Of a DNA stretch of 64,000 bases, positions 1-13,200 are shown piece by piece. Each line of letters starts with the position of its first letter. Within the stretch, counting starts at the first letter, position 1. Under the pieces are notes generated by a model, which did no database searches, was not told where the DNA came from, and saw only the letters and a program-made list of their open reading frames with translations. This DNA comes from Hypomesus transpacificus (Eukaryota; Chordata; Actinopteri; Osmeriformes; Osmeridae): positions 13,092,521-13,156,520 of the forward strand of contig NC_061062.1 of NCBI RefSeq assembly GCF_021917145.1. The letters run 5' to 3'. The position numbers were made by a program, and so were the translations under genes.

Positions 1-48
1 GGGAGGGAGGGAGAGGGAGAGAGAGAGAGAGGGACGGCGGGAGGGAGG

Positions 49-85
<37 letters not shown>
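1..85. repeat. GA-rich microsatellite
   Basis: Purine tract made of GGGA and GA units, with about 26 consecutive GA bases near 50-83. It begins at the window edge, so the full length is unknown. Confidence 0.9.
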
Positions 86-86
<1 letters not shown>

Positions 87-1132
87 AGTGGAGGGAGATG
101 GGGAGGAAGTTGAAGGGGAAAAGAGCGAGACAAAAAGGGTGGAGAGAAAGAGAGAGAGACAGAAGGAGAGCTGAATCAAAGATTGATAAGGACCGACCTC
201 CCGCCTCTAACCACGTCAGTTAACGCTGATGTTAGCTGCTCATGGCGCTCTGTGGCCATCGTCATCTCCTCCCACACCTGTGAATGAAAACACACCTACA
301 CACCTACACACAACCAGGTACAGACTGGCAGGGCGCAAACCCTACAGACTGAAAGGTGCTGAACACTCAAGTTCTGTTGAACAATTCTGTCTGCAAAGAG
401 CTGCTTTTCGTCAGGGTTTCCTTTCGAGAGAACACGTTTGTAGCCTGACTCATAGTTCCTCTTTTCCTTGTCACTGTCACCCACACCCGAGGCAGCTACG
501 GATCAATACACTGATCAATACATTTGCATTTATGTTTCCTCTCAGTTGGGACTGATCCATGGACACTCTAGTTGTCATGAATTGTTAATGACAGTTATTA
601 CTGGAGTTTTTTGTGCATAGACTCATGCTGTAGAATGCTGGGTGTTGTGCATGCCCTGTAGGTACAGTAGACCCCTTACCTATACAGAACATGTAGGGAA
701 TATCAGCTCGAAAACCTTTGGAGTACAGTTTTTGGGGTTCCTAGTGGAACCGTGTCTCCTATAATATTTTGTACCGTGAACCATGTTTTCCCAAATTGTT
801 CCCTCACCGAGTATAGAGAAGACAACTCGCTCACGTGACTCCGTTCTGAACCCCCCCTCCGCCCCCGCCCCCTCCCCGCCCCCCCAGCCCTCTCTATGCC
901 CCCCCAGCCCCCTCCCCGCCCCCCGTGTGGGTTCACGTGCAGAATCGCTCTGATTTGACAAATGTGGCGTAGAGAGGTGGACGTGGGCCTCAGGCTCTTC
1001 CTCGGCGCGTGCTTAAGCTGCAATTTATTCTGTCCACCTAGGAGGTTGTGTTTGAAGAGAAGGGAAGACATTAAGGAATATTCCCTCTGATATCACTGGC
1101 TGCACTGATTCGGGCTCACTCACACATGAATG

Positions 1133-1210
1133 CACACACACACACGCGCATGCATGCACACACACACGCATGCACACACCCAGGCACACATACATATAAT
1201 CACGTGGTTC

Positions 1211-1250
<40 letters not shown>
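1133..1250. repeat. CA microsatellite followed by GT microsatellite
   Basis: A CA-rich run (about 1133-1190, interrupted by GCATG) is followed by a clean GT run (about 1214-1250). The two are complementary and could pair as an imperfect hairpin. Open frames in both directions here are repeat translations. Confidence 0.9.
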
Positions 1251-1251
<1 letters not shown>

Positions 1252-2335
1252 GAGAACTCTGCCTTTCTGCTTTGCCTCAGTTAAAAAGGGTTTCAGTCCC
1301 AACAACGTGATGTCGAGCTACGTCTGCTCTTCCAATCACGTCTTGGATAGCAACATTAACAGCCAATCAGAAACTCCCAGCAGCCTCTTCTTTGTGCCCT
1401 CTTTCCATATTCAGAAACAGACTCTGTCTGCTGGTTTTCCTCGCTAGGTTGCAGAAAGAACAACCCTGTACACAAATTACAAGTTTGTTCTGTCTTTCTA
1501 ACACTGCAACTCCTACAGTAAATACATACACACACACACATATATATAACTACACACAGTGTGTTGATCAAGGCCATAATGTGGCAGCTGCACCAGTCAA
1601 CAACAGAAACTGCTGTTTTAAATTCACACTTGGAATTTTTCCTCCTACATATTGCCATAGGAAGCTGAAAACTTTGCATCTAAATGAAGGGCATCTTTTC
1701 AGGATAAAACAATCTTTGTGAACAAAATTCTCAAAAAGTAGGCTATTTCGAAGACATTTAAATGGTCCAAAAGTTGTGAGACAAGATTTTGCCAGGATAG
1801 TCTCTCCTTTCGAAAACGTTCAAAATGCCTCACTAGAATTGTGCAGCTATGTTTTTGTCATTCTGCAAAATATGCACATCAACACCACTCCCAATGGGTG
1901 AACACACACTGCACATAGACAGCATACGTCTTTTTATCGCACACACACACACATGCTTTACATGGACAGACACTCATCAAACACGTACATGTGATGCATA
2001 CACACAATGGGATGCACACGCACATGCTTGTGGTGCACGGACATGCCTGCCTTGGTTGTTGGGATGTTCGTTACTTCCTCGTTAAAGTGGGACCCAACCC
2101 CCTGTTCCCTCAGGACCCTGGGGCTTTCAGCCTGTCTAGAGGATAAGAGCATCTTATCTCCCCCTTCCTTACCCCTCCACCCCTCCTCCTCTCCTTCCCC
2201 CTCCCCCTCCCCTCATCCCTCCATCCCTCCCATCCCGTCAGTACATCCGCAGAACAGCGCTGTGAGTCTACCGTTCCCCCAGGCCGCTCGCTCATCCTCA
2301 CACACGCGAACACGCACTCCTCTTTTATCTCTTAG

Positions 2336-2337
<2 letters not shown>

Positions 2338-2392
<55 letters not shown>

Positions 2393-2498
2393 CCTCCCCG
2401 CTCCTCCCCATCCCCCTCCTTCTTCTCCCTATCTTCCTCCATCATCTCCCTCTCCACCTTCATCCCAACAACCTGGGTTCCCCCCCCCCTTTGTTCCT

Positions 2499-2558
<60 letters not shown>
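2338..2558. repeat. Two (CT)n microsatellites in a pyrimidine-rich block
   Basis: (CT)n runs lie at 2338-2389 and about 2503-2558, separated by C/T-rich sequence. The strand asymmetry is extreme (almost no purines on the + strand), which generates long artificial Ser/Leu/Pro frames. Confidence 0.93.
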
Positions 2559-2562
<4 letters not shown>

Positions 2563-3094
2563 TCCCTCCCTCCTTCCCTCCGTCCCTCCCTCACTTTTTT
2601 CGCTCTACCTCCTCCCTTCTCTTCTTTGAGGCCATGCAGTATTTATGTCACTTGCGGCTGATGCTGCGTCAGTGAGCAGACGGCACGAGCGCACGCCGAC
2701 GCGTGCACACACAACATGGCCGACGCTGTCGTCCTTCGATGGGAGAGTGCTAGGTGTTGACAGCCAAATCAAGACTGCTGATCACAACAGACGAGAGATG
2801 CTTTATTTACACAAGCACTGGGCTGACTAAAGAGCCAGCCTCTTGTCATGTTTGCATTAATGCCTGTAAAATTGTGATACACTTGAAAAGGATGATTTAA
2901 ATGTTTCTGTCTGTTTCCACTTATGGTTGCTGCTTTGTCTTCTATATGTGAGCTAGCTTTGCCACAGCCAGATAAAGCAGTCTTATTTCTCTAAAGGCCA
3001 TTGGGAGGGCCGTGTATCTTAAGTGGTATGATTGGAATCTGACCCATTTGATCAAGTACTTTTCTTCCATCAACTTTTTTTAAACATTGTTCAT

Positions 3095-3180
3095 ATATAT
3101 GTATATAAACAGGGTTATATACACATATATATATATATATATTATATGTATATAACCCTGTCATATATATGTATATGACC
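3095..3180. repeat. AT-rich inverted repeat around a (TA)n core
   Basis: A 15-bp arm beginning ACAGGGTTATATACA (3109-3123) is matched by its reverse complement at 3147-3161, with a TA-rich spacer. It could extrude as a cruciform. No protein-coding signal. Confidence 0.8.
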
Positions 3181-4207
3181 AAACACACACACCACACACA
3201 CACACAGGCACATACACACAGGCACATGTCCCTTCAGCTGGAAAAGACACCCCAACCCCCCTTTGGGGTAGTTGCATCCCCAATGTCACCACATTCATTC
3301 TAGGGGAGCCCCTCGTATCTGTAGACACCCCCAAGAGGGTTGACCTTGACCCCTCACCCTGCCCCCCAACCCCCTCCTTCTGGTTGGCTGAAAAAGGCCC
3401 GCTCATTATCTTGTGTCACTTCATTACAGCTCCACCACTGACAGGTCTAATTTATGGAGATTACGTGGCGAGTGGGTGGTTGAGGGAAGAGTGAATGTGT
3501 GTTTGTGTTGTGTGTGTGTGTGTTATTAGTGAGTGAGTGAGTGAGTGTGTGTATAAATGTCTGAAGTGTGTGTCAGCGGTTTAGTAGTGGCGAAAGATAG
3601 AATCAGAATCAGAAGTAGGAGTGTTTACGCAAAATATTGCAGTTAGGAATGTGTGCTTTCTGTGTCCACGGTGTATTTTCAGTGTGTGTGTTTTACCTTT
3701 CTGAAGGAGAGAAGGCGAGAGGCAGTGTGTGTCGGCAGGTAGAGGCCCGGTGTGCTGATTAGCCAGGGTTCCCAGTCTCAGTGAGGAGCATACTAATTAC
3801 CTTCTGAAGAGACAATGAGACAGACACAACCAGACGCTCTGTCTCAACACACACACACATCCCAAGTCCACCCCCAACCACACATATACCTTGCTCAGAG
3901 CGGGTGGGATGGGGGGGGGTCAGGGCCTCATTTGGTTGGTCTGTAATTAGTCTGGCTGGAGGAGGGGAAGGGGTGGTTGTCTGGAGTCTGGAGGTATATT
4001 TGTGGACCCAGTAGAGTGTGATGCCTCACAGTCCTGTATTAGGCTGGAGGCTGGGCCTATTAAAACTCCCCTCAAGACTCAACACAGCAATCCAAGTATG
4101 ACTGACAGTCGACACTAACTACTGTTAACAAGCAGAGATGATAAAGGTTAAGGAAATTACTAAACCAACACAGAAGAAGGGGCGATAAGACTTTCTTTCA
4201 GAACATG

Positions 4208-4242
<35 letters not shown>

Positions 4243-4449
4243 CAGTTAGTGTTTTAGGGTAGCCCCAAACATGCAGTGACGGAATCAGAAGAGCATCTTC
4301 TCCTGTCAGTACCCACGATGCTCACAGCATTCCCTAACACACACACACACCACGCACACACACACACCACACACTGTTCTGCTACCAAAACTAAACCCCT
4401 CTACCACTTTACTATGCTTAGCTGCAGGGCTAGGCTACTAAACCCTTAA

Positions 4450-4484
<35 letters not shown>

Positions 4485-4947
4485 GGAGGTGCTCTCTCTA
4501 CCACCCCTGCTCCTACACTTCTTCGCGTCAGCAGCAGCTTACATAAGAAGGGCAAAAATAGCAGCGATCTCTGCTGGCACGCACATAGCAGTAGAACACA
4601 CACACACCCAGCACACACACTGAGCAGTAGCACAGAGATGCACACAAGAGTAGCTCACACATACTCAAACACAACAGTTGCACACACACAAACACACACA
4701 CACACAGCAGTGGACACACACACATAGAGTAGCGCAAAGTGCTCTAGTGCAGAGGCCACAGTATCACCCTTGGTGCTATCCTAGCAACAGGGAATCACTG
4801 CAGTTCTCACCCACACACACACATATTTAAACACTTTATCTGTAAATGACGGGGGTTGCCATGCATAGCAGAGACAATAGAAGGGACCCTGTCTATCCTG
4901 GTCCAGTCCTGCAGCTCAGGTGATACAAGTTCAGTTGAGAGAGGCTC

Positions 4948-5118
4948 AAGTGATAGAGGCTGCTGAGAGAGGCTGGTGATAGAGGCTCTAGTAATAGAGG
5001 CTGCTGAGAGAGGCTGGTGATAGAGGCTCTAGTAATAGAGGCTGCTGAGAGAGGCTGGTCATAGAGGCTCTAGTAATAGAGGCTGCTGAGAGAGGCTGGT
5101 GATAGAGGCTCAAGTGAC
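4948..5118. repeat. 41-bp tandem repeat (about 4 copies)
   Basis: The unit combines 'agtaatagaggctgctgag' and 'agaggctggtgatagaggct' and recurs with few substitutions. Internal GAGGCT sub-repeats suggest growth from a shorter motif. It lies in the msra intron. Confidence 0.85.
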
Positions 5119-6235
5119 AGAGGTTCAGAGATCCAGAGCATCAGAGAGGATTCTCTTGTGGGCCGGTGGTGACACAGAAGCTGGAGATGACAGGCTAATC
5201 TCAGCACTTACAGCAGTTAACAGGATAAAGGCCCGTGTGTGTGTGTGTGTGTGTTTGAGGATGTTGTGAAGATGCCAGAGGAGACTTAGCTCTCCAGGGT
5301 CAGACAGGCTGTAGGTTCAGCAGAATGAGGAGGGGTGGAGGGGCTAGGGGGGCAGGTTAACACTCTTAACACCTACTGTACAGAAGAGTGCGTCTGTTTC
5401 TCCGCCTTCCCCCTCCTCTGTTTTGTGATGGACTATAATCGTTGTCATGGCACGGAGAATGCGTCGCCATGCTCTCCTAAATGAATGGTGCATCATCATT
5501 TCAACCCCCACTTCTTTTACCCTTCTCTCTCTCCCTCCCTCTCTACCTCCCTCCCTCGTTTGCCATCCCGGTCTTTTCATAGCAGCCGGCAGCCCTTTTA
5601 ATCTGATTACCTTCTTACCGTTTCAGACCCTTTTTTGCCGGCAACTGAAAAACACACAAATCTGTGCATAATGCTGGGCCTCCCCCTTTCCTCCCTCCTC
5701 ACACACCCACATACACATACACACACGCATGTGCACACTCTCACACACACACACTCATACGCATAAGTAAGTACATGCACACACACTCCCACTTATATAC
5801 TTATTGCACATGCACACACACAGAATATGCACCCAACACAGGCGTCCTATCCACCATCAGTGGCAAAAGGATTGGGGGAATGGAGAGAAAGAAAAGCAGA
5901 GAAAAGAGACTGGAGAGGGAGTTGACAGGAGAAAGAGGTGGCTTTTAGGCTGTAAGAAAGCCTGCAGTATGAAGCTATGGCTGTTAGTGTGTGTGTGTGT
6001 GTGTTTGTGTCTGTCTATGCGTGAAAGAGACTTTGCAGAGAACTGAGTTGCTGCAAAATCTCAGAGGGGGATTGTAGCCCCAGCAGTGATGTGTTATTGG
6101 TGATGTGTGTGTGTTAAGGACAGTAGCTCCATCCATCTCCCTGAAGACCTCCTCTCTGCTACCCCCAACCTGCCTTTCTTGCCACCTTTTAAAAGGGTTT
6201 CAGTTTTGGGCAAAAGAGAGCTACTTTTACAGAGA

Positions 6236-6496
6236 GGTGAGGGATGTGTGGAGGTGAGGGATGTGGGGAGGGGTGAGGGGTGTGTGGAGGTGAGGGGTGT
6301 GTGGAGGTGAGGGGTGAGGGGTGTGTGGAGTTGAGGGGTGTGGGGAGGGGTGAGGGGTGTGTGGGGTAAGGGGTGTGTGGAGGTGAGGGGTGAGGGGTGT
6401 GTGGAGGTGAGGGGTGTGTGGAGGTGAGGGGTGAGGGGTGTGTGGAGGTGAGGGGTGTGTGGAGGTGAGGGGTGTGTGGAGGTGAGGGGTGTGGGG
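6236..6496. repeat. G-rich minisatellite, unit about 16 bp
   Basis: Repeats of GGAGGTGAGGGGTGTGT with variants. The + strand is very G-rich with many runs of three to five G, so G-quadruplex formation is plausible. The minus strand is open across it as a His/Pro/Thr-rich frame, which is an artefact of the repeat. Confidence 0.9.
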
Positions 6497-7902
6497 GGGT
6501 CTTGTCAGGTTTGGGCTTTGTGGGTGGAGGTCAAGAACCTTCTCAAAAGGGTGACGTGTTTCTAAGACCCATGCCCTTCCCCTCACCCCCTCCCACCCTC
6601 CCCACCCTCCCCTCACCCCCCATCAGCCCCTCTGCTTTCAGAGGCAAGGAAGCATGAATTATGCATGAGGAATGGGGAGGGTCTCATTAATAATTTCTCA
6701 GCCCTTTGATGGATGGAGGGAAAAAACAGGGGTCCTTAAAAATGAAGAGAGGATAGAGAAAAAAAGAGGTGAATTTTCAGTGTGTTTGTTTCTTCTTATT
6801 TTAGGGGCCCTTGCAGGTTGTTTTGAGAAGTTAAGAATGTCCTGCTATTTGAAAGAGACTGAGTCCCTTTTGGATGACTAATAATCCTCTCTATAGTTTC
6901 ATTATTTCAATATGCTTCAAAGCCTCCTCTCTCTCTTTGTATTCAGTGACGTCTCACCGCTTCTAGAATGTACCAGTGTTCTGTCCTACTCTGGTGGTGA
7001 GGCACTAGCAGTTGCTAGCGTAGAGGCCAGTTAGGACCTCAGGGTCATACAATAAGGTCACGGGGGTAGAGTGATGAGCCAGAGCAGCACCAGGCAGCCA
7101 ATGGGAGAGCGGCATTGTGCCCTTTGATGGAGGGGCAGCCATGAGCCTGGTTAGGAAGAGGAGAGCTGGGGGAGATGGCTGCCATCCAGCACTGCAGAAA
7201 TGGAGGGATGTGGAGGAGAACAGAGAATGAGAGAGGGAGGGAAGGAAGGAAGGAATGATGTAAAGGCAAAACGAGAAAGAGGTAGAGAGTGTACCGTAAC
7301 GACTGAAGAGGTGGAGGTGGAGAGCAAGGTTGAGGAGTTGAATGAGATATTTGGAAGGAGGGACAAAGAGAAAAGAATGACAAAGATACATTGAATAGAA
7401 GGAGGGAGAAGGTGATAAAAGGTTGAATAGAAGGACAAAAAAAATCAAAAATTGAAAGAAAGAAAGACATTGAGGGGGTGGGTGATGAGAGCGAAAGAGG
7501 GAGGAATGAGAGGAAAAATGGACAGACAATCATGGAGGAGCTGCTGCTCATGCTTACCTCAGGATGACATTTGAAAAGCAGAAAATAGACCCGAGCCATG
7601 TGGCCCCTTACCACAGAACACACAGCCTCCTCGCTGGCTGGCTGGCTGGCTGACTGATGCAAAGCTGATGAAAATGATGACAGTATGGTTATGAGTATGG
7701 GAAACCAAGACACCCCCGAGTGAAGTACACAATGACACAGAAATGTGTGACCTGGAACATACTGTACCACAATGTGTTATTTTGTCTCCACCATATGTAC
7801 ATTTGTGCTCATGTCTGACGAAGTCTGCCTGTTTGTGTCTATGTCTGTGTGTGCATGTCTGTCTGTCTGTCTTTCTGTCTGTCTGTGTGTGTGTGCGTGC
7901 AG

Positions 7903-10151
7903 GAATGAGACAGCAGAACGACAGAGGGACTCAGTACCGTTCAGCCATCTACACCTCCAGTCCCCCTCAGCAGGAGCTGGCTCTAAAGACCAGAGATACC
8001 TACCAAGAGGTACACCCAGTGTGCACACACACACACACACACACGCTCCACACCCATCACGTACAGACACACCGCTCGCAGACACACACACACACCACAT
8101 ACACAGCACACGTCCACACATTACACACCACCACACAAATAGACACGCCACACACACTACTTACACCCACGCACACACACATCACGCACATACACCACAT
8201 ACCACACACACCACATATCACACACACGTACTACACACAGACGCACGCACACACACACACACACACACACATGTCTCTGAGGACTGCAGAGTTCTACCAG
8301 AAGGCACTGATACCTAATCACACAAGCACACACATAGATGCCCTGGGGTGTCAGTCGTTGCTCTTGTCTGTTTCTCCTATTTGAATGACAATACCAGAGG
8401 TGTGCTTCTGGTTTCAGGGGTGTTCACCTCTAGCCTAGCACATCAGCTAGTCAAGCCAAGCCACTCACCCCTAACCTCCCTCACCCTCCTCACCCCTCAT
8501 CCCTCATCCATCCATAAGTGACACCCAGCATCCCCTCCATCCCCAGAGACGAGGAGGGTCAGTAATCCATCGCCACATCTCTCCTGCTCGCACATGTGTC
8601 CCTCTGTCCATCCCTTCACTCCTCCACCCGTCCCTCCATCCCGTCCTCCTTCTTTTCATCCCTCTCTAAATGGGATTCATAGGAAACGGGATTGCCATGG
8701 TTACTGACGACTCCTGGGGTCACCGGTCATGGACCAGGGGACTGTCAGGTTGCCGTGACGACCCCCTCCCCCCTGCCCCCAGACTTGGCCTTGGGCAGGG
8801 GTGAGAGGTCAGGGGGGATGGCAGCTGGGTCCAGGAAGAGGAGGTTAGGAGGGAGGTTGGGGGGGGGGGGGGGGGGGACGCAATCAGACCAGAGGGCCAA
8901 GACTGATGGGTTGTCAACTGCCACAGACCCCGCCCCCTTGGTGACCTGCGCCCCCTAAAACCCCCTCCATACACACACGTGCCGTGACCCCCTACAGAGT
9001 ACCTAGCCTCGGGCCCCCCAGGGGCCCCCGGGGGCCCGGGGGAAGGACCTTCTGCCCCCACACGTGCCACGGTCCCTGTGGGGTTCAGTGTCATAATGCC
9101 GCTGCGTCACCAGCGGCTGTCACACGGTCACCTCCCTGTCAGGGACTGACTGATCTGACTCAACTCTGACGGGAAGGACAACAGTCCTGCTGACACACCC
9201 TAACTGTCAACCTGTCCCCTGGCACTAGTTTCCCCAGATGGCAACTGGAACGTATGGCTCCACAGTGCGGCTGATAACACACACACTGAGCCAAAATGGC
9301 TCCTCTGTAAAGCGGTCTTTGTGGATGCACCTAGCAGTGGATGGTTAGAGAGGCTTAAAGAGCAAGTTAGTGTGTAAGAGAATGTGAGCATGCTTGTGTT
9401 GCCAGGTCTTATATCTGATGAGTGGAGTCTGTTGCATAAGAATTGCTAGAGATGTAATAATATATGACTTTGCACCTCATTATGAGTACCGCGCATGCAT
9501 CTGTGTGTGTATGTGTCTGAGTGTTTGTACGTGTGTGTGTGTGCATATGTGTGTGTGTATGCGTGCCCTCCAAAGGCCTGGCTTGTCCATAGAGGGATGT
9601 GTTTGGCTTCCTGTCAGTAGCAAAGAGAGAGTGGGTGGAGGCTATTCAGATGATTCGATGGGCATCTGAAGACCCAGATTCTAACGTACTCCAACCTGCC
9701 ATACACACACACACACACAGACACACAGCCCAATGAATAATTAAGCTATACAAAGATGGTCTTCTGCAGGGCTTTCAGTTTCTCAACTTCAGCATTGGGG
9801 CAAAAAGAAGCGAGGCAGAAAAGCTTGTTTAAGCGCGAGAGCTGAGAAGGGATGGAAGGAGAGGGGGAGGAAGGGGGGAGGGGAGGGGAGGAGAGGGGGA
9901 GGGGGAGGAGGAGACGCGAGGGGGGTTCTCTTTAATGAAATTTGAAATTTGTGGAACATCAAAGGCTTCTGTAGCAGAGCGGCTGTGGCAGCGGAGCAGA
10001 GGAGCGCAGCGCGCTCTCTCACTCTTCCTTTTTTTCTCTCCTCTCTGTCTCTCCTCTCCCTTTTTTCTTTTTCTCCTATCTGTCTCCTCTCTCTTTCCTC
10101 TCTCCATCTTTTTTCTCTCTCCCCTTTCTTTCTTTCTCTCTCCCCTTTCTT

Positions 10152-10200
<49 letters not shown>

Positions 10201-13200
10201 CTCTCTCCTTACTTTTTCTCTCTGCCTCTTCCTGTCTCTCTCTGCATCACTCTTCGCTGCAGTTTGTCCCTCGAGCTTGGGGGAAGAAGGGAGGAGAGGA
10301 GGGATGGAGGGATGGAGAGGGTTGATTAGGAGGAGAAAGCTTGGTGGGGGGTGGCTTAGGACAGGGTAGAATGAGGGAGTGATGGAGGAGGTGGGGTTGT
10401 TCTGTGCGTGTAGAACAATGTTTTTTATCAATCCGACCAGAGAGAGAGTGTGTGTTTGTGTGAGCGTGTGTGTGTGTGTTTGTGTAGGGCCTTGGTGGAG
10501 CAAGTGTGCCCTCTGATAAGACATCCCAACTTAATGAGCCGTGGGGGGAGGAAGGATTGCGAGGTGGAGAGGGGAGGAAGAGGGGGGTGATTGGGAGCTA
10601 AAAGTCTTGGGGAGAACCCCGGGGTTCTTAAAGGGCTGACTATCTCTCCATTCTCCTGGGGATGGTATTAACATGTCGTTTACCTACTTCTTCCATCTCT
10701 TTTTCCTCTCATTCTGCCTCCATCGCACACAATTAACCTCCCCCTCTCTGTCTTCTTTTCTATCTCCCTCGCTCCATGTAGCTTCTTTCTCTCCATCCCC
10801 TCCACCTAGAACTCTGAAACACCGAACACAGCCATATGTATTTAACGTTTCATTTTTATTTTTTTCATACAAAGTCACGGCAAAACACATCGGAAAATCC
10901 TTCCCAAATCTATTCTATATTTTATCTTGTTTGAAGCACACTCCGAACAATATACAGTGGTTGGGTTTACCGCTATGCAGCGTCGACTTAGCCCTACATA
11001 TGAGATTAGTGGGTACAGCAAAGCTACGACCTATCTGGAGCTGGTCCCATCCCTGCAGCTGATGATGATGCTACTGCACAAAATGTAGGAGCACTTGCTG
11101 CCGGTTAGAGACAACCTAAAATGGCTGCCTGACCCGCTCTGAGAGGGATGAGTGAGCGGAGACGCACTCTTTTCCTCCTGCGTGCACAGATGCACGTACA
11201 CACACATATAGAGCGTGCACGCACACACACACACACACACACGTTGTGCAGTTCACGGCATGTTTCGGTCAATTTTGTTGTCTCTTTTCCTTCATTCTCG
11301 GTGTGTTGAGCTTCTGAATCCTGGCCTGACATGGATCTGCCTCCGTCCCTCGCTACTTTGCACACATCTCCCTCTTTTTCTCTTCTCTTTCTTTCCTCTC
11401 GTCTTTAAATCTTTATTTCACACCCTCCTTTAGGTCGGCGATGTCATACATTTCTGGTAGATTCTACGCAGAACCAATTCTTTATTTCTTTATGGAACCT
11501 AGATTTCTTCACTACCCTGACTGTAACAGATGTTTTATGTTTCTGTTATATTTCATGTTAAACGGTGGTATTTCTTTACATATTCCACTGATGGCCGTAG
11601 AGGACTGGGATGGAGTGTTTTGTATGCTAATGATGATGATGGTGGTGGTGATGATTATATAAATGACTGTGGAGGGATTCTCTAATGTCCTTCAAATGAG
11701 TCAGTCAGTGTCACTGGTCTCCCACCCTCTCTTTCTCTTCCTCTCTCTTCCTCTCTTCGCTATCTGTCTCCCTGCCTTAACCCCCCGCCCTCGCTTTCTC
11801 TCACTCGCTTTCTCTCGGGTATAGAGGCCGTCCGTAGAGGATGGACGGAGAGACATGGTGGAAGATGGGTCTTTTTTCTTTTTCTTCCTGTCCTCTCAGT
11901 GTGTCACGTCATATCTGCATCCAGGCTCGAGCGTTTGTGGAAACGGTGAGGTTATCTCGCTTGGTTGCAGAGAGGGTGAGCAACGAGCCGTAGTCACAAG
12001 CGGGAGAGGGGGGGGGGGAAGAAAGAATGGGATGATCAAGAAAAGAGGGGGTCGGTGGAGGAGGAGAGAGGGAGGGAGAGATTAAAAGGCAAGAAAATTG
12101 AGAAATAGCTGATGGGAAAGATGTGGAGCGAGAGAAATTGAGAGAGAGGTGAGAAAGAGAGAAATGGAAAGGGAGTTGTTGAGCCATGCACATGTGTGAC
12201 AGGGGACTTTATCTGACAGGAGTAAAAGGCTGACTCACCCAAGACCCTCTCCTTCCTTCCTACCACCACTGAGGCTAATGCTAACCATAGCATCTCACCC
12301 AGGATACTCTCCTTCTTTCCTAACACTACCAAGGCTAACGCTAACCACAGCATCTCACCCGGAATGCTCTCTTTGCTCCCTACAACCATCTCTTTGTCTC
12401 CTACACTCTCTTTCTCCACACATCTCTTTCTGACCATCACAACTACGCAGTCTCTCTTTCTCTGTCTCTCTTTCATTTTGTTCTGTCCTCTTTCTGTCCA
12501 GCAGAAACTTCCTCTATCACTTTTTATTTCTCTTTCTTTACTACATCCTTCCCTCTCTTCAGCCGCAGTGAGCAGAGCAGAGCGAAGCCACACAGGGTCA
12601 CACTCAGCGAGACGACATGCATTCTGATTTATGGATTTAAAATGGCCGCCCGCCTAGCCGCTTGCCTGACTGCCCGCCGTGTTGTGACTGCAGTAAGCTT
12701 GGTGGTGGACTATACTCTCGCTGTACCAGACAACAAATCGGACACAGTGTTCCCTTCACCCTCTGCTACCCTCCAGCCTTCTCTCTCTCCAACCACTGGC
12801 TAATTAGGCCATGATACCACCATCACCACAACACTGCTCGCAGAGGGCACAGGATGCTCATTGGCCATGGACACAGACCAGGAGGAAGTCCACCTAGATT
12901 TGATCCATTGAATATGTTTGTTTTGGGTGTTTAGGAGACCCATCCACAATGCAGTATTTCTACCTTTGCATTTTCTATATCACAATTGGCTGTATGCCCA
13001 GTTTTAGATTTATAAATCTCTGGTAACAATGAATTCCCTTTCAATTTAACGTTTTATCCGTCAAGCTCTCCAAATATGGCCTTACATGTTTCCTTAGTTG
13101 TCGATCATTGCAGCATTGCCCAGTAAGGGCTGATGGAGGGAGGACTTCTGGGATGGAGGGAGGAGGACCATTGCTGCCCTGGTTTGTTTCTGATGCTCCA

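Larger units (their letters stand above)
1..7902 (+). other. msra: Intron of msra (upstream part), no coding exon seen
   Basis: This stretch precedes the first visible msra exon. I looked for the preceding MsrA exons (the GCFWG catalytic motif and the GHAEVV...ENHDPT region) and found none, so it is most simply read as intron. It is dominated by simple repeats: GA-rich sequence at 1-85, CA/GT tracts at about 1133-1250, CT tracts at 2338-2389 and 2503-2558, an AT-rich inverted repeat near 3109-3161, a 41-bp tandem repeat at 4948-5118 and a G-rich minisatellite at 6236-6496. Open frames here are translations of these repeats. MSRA is known to have very long introns in vertebrates, which fits. 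Confidence 0.7.

Noticed and set aside
2007..2675. A 222-codon + frame rich in Ser/Leu/Pro
   Set aside because: It is the translation of (CT)n and pyrimidine-rich sequence in the msra intron.
6227..6616. A minus-strand His/Pro/Thr repeat protein
   Set aside because: It is the translation of the 16-bp G-rich minisatellite.
7045..7770. Long minus-strand Ser/Phe/Leu-rich frames
   Set aside because: Produced by purine-rich GA/GGA sequence on the + strand. They lie in the msra intron and several overlapping frames are open at once.
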